A stretch of DNA of 12,377 nucleotides from assembly GCA_900539655.1 (NCBI GenBank), contig UQCR01000159.1, positions 1 through 12,377 on the forward strand, in the 5' to 3' direction. Shown here one piece after another: positions 7,501 through 12,377 of this stretch (within the stretch, counting starts at the first letter, position 1; every line of letters begins with the position of its first letter). The notes under the pieces were generated by a model. That model saw only the letters and a list, made by a program, of their open reading frames with translations, did not search any database and was not told the DNA's origin. This DNA is from an uncultured Robinsoniella sp. (lineage in GTDB: Bacteria > Bacillota > Clostridia > Lachnospirales > Lachnospiraceae). The translations under genes and the position numbers were made by a program.

Positions 7501-10044
7501 TGCAGAGAACATATCCATATACTCTTTCGCAATCTGCCCCTCACCAGACCCTACCTTCGTATTTCTGCGAAGATTCACTGCCTCTGTGAGGCCCACATAT
7601 AATTTTTCTCTCGCTGTAACACTTTCATACCACATATCTTCCGGGGCATATAGCTGGTCTTCTCCAATCACCGATTTTACCCCATCCCGTGTCCAGGATA
7701 AATTCATATCTTCCTTAAGATTCAGATTCTCTGCTATAATCGTAAGATTATAATAGATTCCCTTTTCCAGTTCTACTTTTTGGCTTTGGGTTTCTTTATA
7801 CACATTTCCCGCATTTTGAGAAATAATTTTTTCATCATTCAGATACACCTGATAGTTACCGGAAGCTCCAAATGCCAATTCATAGGTTCCGGATACATCT
7901 GGTTTAATTTTACCGTTTAATTCTACCTTTGCCGGCGCGTTCTCATTTCCCTCGTAGTAACTGACCAGGGAATTTACCGAAAACTGCTCTGATGATACCT
8001 CATTTGCCATTACCTCAGCCAGTTTTTCCTGATTACCGCCCTTTTCCTGATAGATTTCTCCGATTAATCCTTTTTTTGTACTTGACGGATAAAGGTTTTC
8101 CGTTGGAATAACTTCTTTTTCCTCTGCTCCGGGTTTCAGCCATTCCAGCATAATATAAGCTCCGCCATAACCCTGGAAGTATTCAATGCGAATATCATTT
8201 CTGCCTTCATTTAGATGAATTGGCTGGCTTTCCTGTTGCTTATCCCATTTGGATTCCCAGAAATCAATCGCCAGCTCATCATTTACCCAAAGGCGGAAAC
8301 CATCATCTCCTATCAGATAAAAGGTATAATCACCTGCTTCTTCTGCGTTTACCTGTCCGGTAAAACGAAAAGAACCATATTCTTCCGATCCGTTATACTG
8401 GGATAATATTTTTTTAATGGAAAGTGTCTTGTCAAGTACCGGTGCAATTACTTCACCTTTTTTTTCTTCCAGGAAGATATCACCATACACCTCAGCCAGA
8501 AGTCCATGCTGGTCTTCTGCTGCAGTTTCTCCCTGGATCGCCTTTGCTGCCTGCCGAAAACACTCTGCCGGAACAACCTGTGCCTGTCCGCCATCCTTTT
8601 TCCAGGATAAATTTAGATTGGCATTACCATCTGCCTGAGCATAATTAATGCGGATCTTGTAAAGAAATCCTTTTTCCATATGTACCGGCTGACTGACCTT
8701 GGTCTGGGCGGAATGAAGTTTCCAGGAATTAATCGTCAGCTGATCATTCATCCAGAAACGAAAAGCATCATCCCCGCTCATTACAAATTCATAGTCACCA
8801 CTCTCCTGAGGCGTAATATACCCGTGGATAATAGCCGTTGCATATTCACTGCTTCCATTACTTAGCTCAATTGCATCTTTTAAACCTTCCCGTCCATCCA
8901 GGTTTGATAAAACCTGATTTACCGGTTTCCCTGCAAATCCAAAGGACGTAATACTGGAAGGTGTTCCGCTTACCTTATAGATCTGGGCTGTTAAGCCCGC
9001 ATCAGCCGGAGTTTTTGCATGATAATAAGCTTTTTCAGGAATCACTTCCTTGGCTATACCCGCATTTACAGACTCCCATGAAAGCTTCAATACGGCGCCG
9101 CCCCATCCCTGTAAGTATTCAATCTTGATATCATGCAGCCCGCCACTTAAGGCAACTGCTTTACTTGTCTGTTCCTTTTCCCATTCCTGTACCCAGAAAT
9201 CAATCACCAGTTTTCCGTCGATCCATATACGGAATCCGTCATCTCCCCAGCCGTAGAACTTATAATCCCCGGCTTTTTCTACGTTCAGTTTTCCGGTGAA
9301 TCTTGCCGTAGCAAATTGCTCATCTCCCTTATTCCCATTATATTTGTCAAAAATGGGCCTTAAGTTCTGTCCGTTTAAGGTAGGAAAAATCTGTTCTCCT
9401 GTTTTATTTTCAAAATTAAAAAGCTCAATTGGACCCCCACGGTATCCCTCGGTATTAAAAATCTCGCCAAACAGCCCCGGTTCCAAGTCCTCCAGCGCTT
9501 TTACCGTATTTTCATCAGACACGTATTCCGGCTCCTGTACGAAAGCAGACCCGTCTGCCGTTAGACTTGCTGCATCAGTATCCTTTTCTTTTTCAGATGT
9601 GTCTGTCTGTCCGTCAGTTGGCTCTGTCTCTGTATCTAAAGTTATCTCCGATGCTGAATCTATTTCTGTTTTCGGATCTATTTCAGATCCTGGCGCTGCT
9701 TCTGAATCTATCCCTGCTTCTGAAGCTGTCTCTGGTTCTGAAGCTGTCTCTGCTTCTGAATCTACCCCTGCTTCTGGATCTACCCCTGCTTCTGAATTTA
9801 TCCCGTCTTCTGTTACACGGTTTTCTTTCTTCTCTTCTGCGCTTATCACAACGCTGCGCTCATTTTGATCTGCTTCTCCATATCCCTGCTTCTTATCATT
9901 CGTCTCCTGCACCTGTCCGCCGGCAGTCACCTGCGCTGCTGCCTTTTGTCCCGCTGCTGAAACGGGCATCACAATTGTGTTTAACACCAATGCCATAGAC
10001 AGCATAAAACTGACACCTCTGGCAAACCCCTTCTTCCTCTTCAT
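4519..10044 (-). CDS. Giant secreted multidomain GH43 glycosidase (four PA14-like modules, GH43, CBM6/35-like, repeats, Ig-like, FN3-like)
   Basis: This exported polysaccharide-degrading enzyme has 1841 residues. Modules in order: signal peptide (1-30, V-S-A-A-G end); acidic low-complexity stalk (about 50-180) with hexapeptide repeats; four PA14-like modules (about 187-343, 346-497, 513-653, 657-800); a helical linker (800-890); GH43 five-bladed propeller (about 896-1195); CBM6/CBM35-like module starting A-E-D-G (1200-1350); FIVAR-like helices (1361-1424); three InlB-type beta repeats (1427-1660); a bacterial Ig-like domain (1664-1746); an FN3-like domain (1747-1841). Likely catalytic residues are base D906 (Q-D-P-F), pKa modulator D1023 (G-N-D-F) and acid E1071 (G-E-G-P). 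Activity is probably arabinofuranosidase, possibly galactofuranosidase; other GH43 specificities are not excluded. No LPXTG or SLH anchor is present. The start is supported by GGAGG 6 bases upstream. It is alone in its transcript, next to the regulator and importer. Confidence 0.9.
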   Translation of the reverse strand: MKRKKGFARGVSFMLSMALVLNTIVMPVSAAGQKAAAQVTAGGQVQETNDKKQGYGEADQNERSVVISAEEKKENRVTEDGINSEAGVDPEAGVDSEAETASEPETASEAGIDSEAAPGSEIDPKTEIDSASEITLDTETEPTDGQTDTSEKEKDTDAASLTADGSAFVQEPEYVSDENTVKALEDLEPGLFGEIFNTEGYRGGPIELFNFENKTGEQIFPTLNGQNLRPIFDKYNGNKGDEQFATARFTGKLNVEKAGDYKFYGWGDDGFRIWIDGKLVIDFWVQEWEKEQTSKAVALSGGLHDIKIEYLQGWGGAVLKLSWESVNAGIAKEVIPEKAYYHAKTPADAGLTAQIYKVSGTPSSITSFGFAGKPVNQVLSNLDGREGLKDAIELSNGSSEYATAIIHGYITPQESGDYEFVMSGDDAFRFWMNDQLTINSWKLHSAQTKVSQPVHMEKGFLYKIRINYAQADGNANLNLSWKKDGGQAQVVPAECFRQAAKAIQGETAAEDQHGLLAEVYGDIFLEEKKGEVIAPVLDKTLSIKKILSQYNGSEEYGSFRFTGQVNAEEAGDYTFYLIGDDGFRLWVNDELAIDFWESKWDKQQESQPIHLNEGRNDIRIEYFQGYGGAYIMLEWLKPGAEEKEVIPTENLYPSSTKKGLIGEIYQEKGGNQEKLAEVMANEVSSEQFSVNSLVSYYEGNENAPAKVELNGKIKPDVSGTYELAFGASGNYQVYLNDEKIISQNAGNVYKETQSQKVELEKGIYYNLTIIAENLNLKEDMNLSWTRDGVKSVIGEDQLYAPEDMWYESVTAREKLYVGLTEAVNLRRNTKVGSGEGQIAKEYMDMFSAVVDEIAADAKDFDIIASVLKEDSNKITDAVAEFKLNVIRVQKGEALTQFNNALYQGQDPFISYHHGYYYFVSSSNDPSHNKMYVSKSKSLLDQGEKVRIFDFNDSKSRIFAPEMFFIDGKWYIYYCADAKEYNWRHMACVMESVTDDPQGDWIDRGVLYTGMEINNPNEFAQGNDFTVFQYRGQLYACWGSMESGVESPAIARMESPIKITEERSFLPGFGGEGPRAVVNGEHLFMTVSQGSFKTAGYHMGMYVFDTTKEDVLNPDNWTYKEGVFEGSKDVYGPARASFFQSADGTEDWMAFHSKVYPSNNNAWRQVSIKKFSWNEDGSPNFGRPVSPYEFTALPSGDPGLGLAYQAEDGDLSGGAQKGYKGKGFQGTGYGKFTDKNGEKITFKVNVQEDGDYFIRARYANGVKAPISSTDNRGEWEANIPDITPKAGTLNLYVNNAGQKSVTVPFDKTETDWQHWMTVCSRVTLKKGDNTISYVKDAENSGNVYIDYITVQEAHEQPAPQTVKTGAELDALIADVEGLLEAEYSIETWRIFYGALLSAKAVNKDAVQAVSNRYLSLEAAAKDLSAYVRFYVDKNVSVSGDVKDDMFRISSDVTVQAIEIPGKTFSNWEVSGLELTDDQKESREFTFTVPRGRGSIVPVYEENAYYKVTTGANVTIENASSNGTCQAGTTVKATVGIPQGKEFTGWEVKGITLTEAEKRALSITFVMPENEVVLNAGFKNIVVPEKPKYQLKAGAGITIINAAKDQMYPAGTRIQASVSIPSGKVFAQWKAAGITLSADQQKSQTITFLMPAQSVSLEAIFDIQKKKQTITAKDFKKTDGDKSFYIKAKASGKGKLSYKSDHTKVVKVDSKGKVTIKGTGKAQITITAAGNANYDSAVRRITVSVAPKKTTDIKAISKKSKTLKLSWKRTSGASGYLITYSADKKFKKGVKKIVISSGKTTSRTLKNLKAKKVCYVKIRAFKTSGKSKVYGKYSRTVSVLVKK
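5065..5766 (-). repeat. Three tandem InlB-type beta repeats within the glycosidase
   Basis: Residues 1427-1498, 1503-1577 and 1587-1660 share the pattern F-x-x-W-x-x-x-G-[IL]-x-L-[ST], then F-x-[MV]-P, with a period of about 75-85 residues. The second and third copies agree best, including A-G-T near the start and T-F-x-M-P near the end. Such repeats are structural extensions or cell-surface contacts in secreted Firmicute proteins; the function here is not known. Confidence 0.7.
7645..9486 (-). repeat. Array of four PA14-like modules within the glycosidase
   Basis: Copies 1-3 carry the G-D-D-[GA]-F-R motif of carbohydrate-binding PA14 domains, with the Asp pair at 268-269, 425-426 and 580-581. 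Copy 4 keeps the fold pattern (Y-E-L-A-F-G, a V-Y-L-N-D-E strand, N-L-S-W) but reads G-A-S-G at 726-729 and so lacks the Asp pair. Copies 1 and 3 are clearly closest to each other, for example I-D-F-W followed by W-x-K-x-Q and I-E-Y-x-Q-G-x-G-G-A. Confidence 0.8.
9698..9805 (-). repeat. Six tandem 18-base repeats encoding an acidic hexapeptide
   Basis: Six consecutive 18-base units (plus strand consensus GCTTCTGAATCTACCCCT) run without gaps from 9698 to 9805. They encode residues 81-116 as [GE]-[VIT]-[DNA]-[SP]-E-[AP], six times. Degenerate copies continue towards residue 140. The unit is a multiple of three, so copy-number changes would keep the frame. Confidence 0.85.
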
Positions 10045-10350
10045 AACAATCCTCCGTTCTTTTTTCCCGGGGAACCCAGATGCATCCAGACCCTTCCGGA
10101 ATTATAATATTTATAGAAAATCATAGCATACAAATTCCGGTTTCTCTTTACAATATTTTGTTTGTATTTTTCACTTTTTTATCATTTCTTAATTTTAAGT
10201 ACCTATTCTTTCTATTAATAATGTCTAATGTAAAAGCAAAAAATCTCTGACTTACAAAATTGTAAGCTATATTCCTAAAATGTAAGCTGCAATTATGGCA
10301 GACCATGATTCATTTTGGTATCATTAAGCCATGAAAGGTGGTGCTATATT
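10045..10350. promoter_or_regulatory. Divergent intergenic region between glycosidase and VanZ-RDD genes
   Basis: This AT-rich stretch of about 306 bases contains no gene. It holds the glycosidase promoter near its left end. Near its right end is a 16-base palindrome, CTTACAA-AA-TTGTAAG (10251-10266). The octamer TGTAAGCT occurs twice, 20 bases apart (10261 and 10281), with a looser third copy, TGTAAAAGC, at 10229. A smaller palindrome, CTTAATTTTAAG, lies at 10188-10199. No convincing promoter for the rightward gene could be fixed; TAAAAT at 10276-10281 is the best -10 candidate but lacks a good -35. Confidence 0.6.
10101..10129 (-). promoter_or_regulatory. Probable promoter of the GH43 glycosidase gene
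   Basis: On the minus strand a perfect -10 TATAAT (10101-10106) lies 17 bases from a poor -35 ATGCTA (10124-10129; 3 of 6), giving a leader of about 50 bases. The poor -35 again suggests an activator. The core is flanked by an exact inverted repeat, CCGGAATT (10096-10103) and AATTCCGG (10133-10140). Confidence 0.55.
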
Positions 10351-11448
10351 ATGAATATATACCTGATCCCAATTAAAGAAGCCATCGCATTTTTTCCGCT
10401 GCTGGCTGTTATATTTACATTTCCATACATGATTTATCAATACCGCAGATACGGTTCCATACCGCTATTTCGATCCGTTATCACGTATTCCTTTGTTCTG
10501 TACCTTCTATGCATGTATTTCCTTGTAATACTTCCGCTCCCCTCTATTAGTGAGGTGGCAGGCTACACAGGACCTCAGACTCAGCTGGTTCCATTCCAGT
10601 TTGTACGAGACTTCTTAAGAGAAACAACTTTTCGAATCTCTTCACCGGGAACCTGGATAAGTGCACTGACACAAAACTGCTTCTTGCAGGTCATCTTTAA
10701 CATACTGCTGTTTTTGCCTCTCGGTATCTACCTGCGGTATTATTTCCGATGCAGCTGGAAAAAAGTATTATTGGTCAGCTTTTCTCTGAGTCTGTTCTTT
10801 GAACTTACGCAGTTAAGCGGATTATATGGAATATATCCCCGAGGATACCGTCTGTTCGATGTAGATGACCTGATGCTGAACACCAGCGGTGGAATGCTTG
10901 GTTATATTTCATCAGCTATCTTTATGAAATTACTGCCAAGCAGAGAACGTTTGGATAAAATTGCATATGAAAAGGGGTTACACGTCTCTTTTTGCAGAAG
11001 GCTTGCTGCATTTACCCTGGACTGGGTTATCCTGGCTTGTATTGGTGTTCCGACCGTAATCCTGACAGCATTTATCCCTCCGTTCTTATTCCTGATTCAG
11101 TTTGCTTCCTGCTTCTTGCTGCCTGTATTTTACTTTGTGGTGTGTACCTACCTCACGAATGGTTATACTCCGGGAAAATGGCTGCTGCGAATCAGGGTTA
11201 CTTCAAACGATGGTGAAAAAGCACTTACACTGCAGCAGTGCCTATTGCGCTTTGGATCACTTTACCTGATTTTCGTTCCGTTTCTTATGATCTGGGCAGG
11301 TTATCATTTGTTCTGCTTCTGTACCGGCCGCCCCAGAACATTAGTATATGAACAGATAAGCAAGACTAGCTGCATCAGCACCATCGGGCAGGACACTGTT
11401 CAGCCAAAGTACAGGAGGCATTATTTATTAACAGCCCACAAAATGTAA
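10351..11448 (+). CDS. VanZ-like / RDD two-domain membrane protein
   Basis: This is a 365-residue polytopic membrane protein. The N-terminal part (about 1-210) is VanZ-like: several hydrophobic segments, then N-I-L-L-F-L-P-L-G, a later F-E-L-T-Q, and the hallmark D-V-D-D-L-M-L-N-T-S-G-G-M-L-G. The C-terminal part (about 213-335) is an RDD domain, with F-C-R-R-L-A-A-F-T-L-D-W at its start and G-Y-T-P-G-K-W-L-L-R-I-R-V after a hairpin of membrane segments, followed by a soluble tail. VanZ relatives include a teicoplanin-resistance protein, but most members have no known role; RDD proteins are linked to transport or stress in some bacteria. The ATG at 10351 is preceded by AGGTGG about 9 bases upstream and is preferred to a TTG at 10315. 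No resistance function should be assumed. It is divergent from the glycosidase gene and probably unrelated to it. Confidence 0.88.
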   Translation: MNIYLIPIKEAIAFFPLLAVIFTFPYMIYQYRRYGSIPLFRSVITYSFVLYLLCMYFLVILPLPSISEVAGYTGPQTQLVPFQFVRDFLRETTFRISSPGTWISALTQNCFLQVIFNILLFLPLGIYLRYYFRCSWKKVLLVSFSLSLFFELTQLSGLYGIYPRGYRLFDVDDLMLNTSGGMLGYISSAIFMKLLPSRERLDKIAYEKGLHVSFCRRLAAFTLDWVILACIGVPTVILTAFIPPFLFLIQFASCFLLPVFYFVVCTYLTNGYTPGKWLLRIRVTSNDGEKALTLQQCLLRFGSLYLIFVPFLMIWAGYHLFCFCTGRPRTLVYEQISKTSCISTIGQDTVQPKYRRHYLLTAHKM

Positions 11449-11477
11449 TTGTATCTCATCCCAAAGAGTACTATAAT
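11449..11477 (+). promoter_or_regulatory. Probable promoter of the phosphodiesterase gene
   Basis: -35 TTGTAT (11449-11454; 3 of 6) and a perfect -10 TATAAT (11472-11477) are 17 bases apart. They lie just after the VanZ-RDD stop codon and give a leader of about 60 bases. I see no terminator between the two genes, so read-through is also possible. Confidence 0.6.
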
Positions 11478-11546
11478 GAACCAAAGCATTCATACACAGA
11501 AGTATAGAAAAACTAAAATATATTAGTGAATTAGTGAGGTTGTATT

Positions 11547-12272
11547 ATGAAAACAAAGATTTGGGCGCATCGAGGCGCTTCCGGCTATGCGCCTGAAAAT
11601 ACACTGGAAGCATTTGAACTTGCAATACACCAGAATGCAGATGGTATTGAACTGGATGTACAACTGACAAAAGACGGGGAAATCGTCGTTGCTCATGATG
11701 AAAAGATTGATCGTGTCACTGGTAAAACTGGTTGGATTAAAGACTATACCCTTAAGGAATTAAAGCAATTACGTTTTAACAGGACTCAACCCGAATTTAC
11801 AAATGCATGTATTCCCACCTTAAAAGAAGTGTATGAATTGATTCAGCCCTCAGGCCTAACCGTTAATGTTGAACTTAAAACCAGCATCTGTTTTTATCCC
11901 GGAATAGAGAAAAAAGCATTGAATCTTGCCCGGGAGATGCAGATGGAAGAGCGTATTATTTACTCCTCCTTTAATCACTATACCTTAAAACATTTAAAAG
12001 AACTGGATTCATCCATAAGAACCGGACTTCTCTATGAAGACGGCTGGATAAATGTTCCTGCCTACGGAAACAGTATAGGGGTTAATGCCTTGCACCCTGC
12101 AATCTATCTTCTTCAGTATCCTGATTTTCTGCAGGACTGTAAGAAATACAATCTTCCTCTGCACGTGTGGACAGTCAATACAAAAGAGCACATGGAAAAA
12201 TTAATAAAACTGGGAGTTGAAGCGATCATAACAGATTTTCCGGACATTGCCCGGGAGCTTTCAGATATTTAG
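11547..12272 (+). CDS. Glycerophosphodiester phosphodiesterase (GDPD family)
   Basis: This enzyme hydrolyses glycerophosphodiesters, products of phospholipid deacylation, to glycerol-3-phosphate and an alcohol. At 241 residues it is the typical size of the short, cytoplasmic, bacterial UgpQ-like form, with no signal peptide or membrane segment. The key residues are present: H8-R9-G10, E17-N18-T19, metal ligands E35 and D37 in G-I-E-L-D-V, catalytic H50-D51, and E109/K111 in V-E-L-K. Late strand motifs H-V-W-T-V-N and I-I-T-D-F-P close the TIM barrel. The ATG at 11547 has GTGAGG about 7 bases upstream. An 8-base near-perfect tandem repeat (TTAGTGAA, TTAGTGAG; 11523-11538) overlaps this site. 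Housekeeping lipid or phosphate salvage is the likely role; no link to the sugar locus is evident. The UgpQ name is not assigned because the context lacks the ugp transporter. Confidence 0.95.
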   Translation: MKTKIWAHRGASGYAPENTLEAFELAIHQNADGIELDVQLTKDGEIVVAHDEKIDRVTGKTGWIKDYTLKELKQLRFNRTQPEFTNACIPTLKEVYELIQPSGLTVNVELKTSICFYPGIEKKALNLAREMQMEERIIYSSFNHYTLKHLKELDSSIRTGLLYEDGWINVPAYGNSIGVNALHPAIYLLQYPDFLQDCKKYNLPLHVWTVNTKEHMEKLIKLGVEAIITDFPDIARELSDI

Positions 12273-12377
12273 ACAAAATGGAAAACAGGTTATTAATGGT
12301 GCTCTTTTTCAGCATGACAGATCCCCTGGGTGTAGATGGATGTTTTTTTATTGGACGTAGGTAGAGCGGTATATTTT
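12273..12377. other. Region after the phosphodiesterase gene, no clear feature
   Basis: About 105 bases to the window end. A T7 run at 12343-12349 follows only a weak 4-base stem (ATCC with GGAT), so a terminator for the upstream gene is possible but not supported. A 28-codon open frame from 12278 has no ribosome binding site. Confidence 0.4.

Noticed and set aside
9296..9868. 190-codon plus-strand open frame rich in Ser/Val/Pro opposite the glycosidase N-terminus
   Set aside because: It mirrors the acidic hexapeptide repeat of the minus-strand gene, has no ribosome binding site and no recognisable domain. The minus-strand reading has a signal peptide and clear modules.
10315..10350. TTG start adding 12 residues to the VanZ-RDD protein
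   Set aside because: The ATG at 10351 has AGGTGG at good spacing and is followed by a plausible membrane-protein start; the TTG has no such site.
10351..11448. Glycopeptide-resistance gene (vanZ)
   Set aside because: VanZ-like domains are widespread in Firmicutes without any van cluster; no vanHAX or vanRS genes are near, so no resistance role is claimed.
12278..12364. 28-codon open frame after the phosphodiesterase gene
   Set aside because: No ribosome binding site, no recognisable sequence, and the length is within chance for this stretch.

Overview
The window reads like the chromosome of a low-GC gut-type Firmicute, most likely a Lachnospiraceae/Clostridia member. The evidence is strong AGGAGG-type ribosome binding sites, TATAAT -10 boxes, a YesN-type response regulator, a lipoprotein sugar-binding protein with a Thr/Glu/Ala/Lys linker, and a very large secreted glycosidase ending in lysine-rich Ig-like and FN3-like modules. 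I see no transposase, integrase, phage, tRNA, rRNA or CRISPR sequence.

Minus strand, read from right to left: (i) a 1841-residue secreted multidomain GH43 glycosidase (10044 to 4519) ending at a clear stem-loop terminator; (ii) an AraC-type two-component response regulator (4331 to 3126) with its own promoter; (iii) a YtfQ-type sugar-binding lipoprotein (2957 to 1860) with its own promoter; (iv) a YtfR-type double-ATPase (1761 to 232); (v) the N-terminus of the cognate YtfT-type permease (from 248 and out of the window), overlapping the ATPase gene by 17 bases. A stem-loop between the binding protein and the ATPase probably sets their stoichiometry.

Plus strand, diverging from the glycosidase gene: a VanZ-RDD two-domain membrane protein (10351 to 11448), then a glycerophosphodiester phosphodiesterase (11547 to 12272) with its own promoter. 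These two look unrelated to the sugar locus.

Inferred logic: the exported GH43 enzyme, carrying several carbohydrate-binding modules, releases a furanose sugar (arabinofuranose or galactofuranose) from an external polysaccharide. The YtfQ-R-T importer takes it up and the response regulator controls the genes. The main regulatory observation is an exact 15-base element (TGCTAAAATTTTGCA on the minus strand) in both the regulator promoter and the transporter promoter. In the transporter promoter, TTGCWAA cores recur three times at exactly 21-base spacing. This is the pattern expected for an AraC-family activator that controls its own gene and the transporter. No partner histidine kinase is visible in the window.
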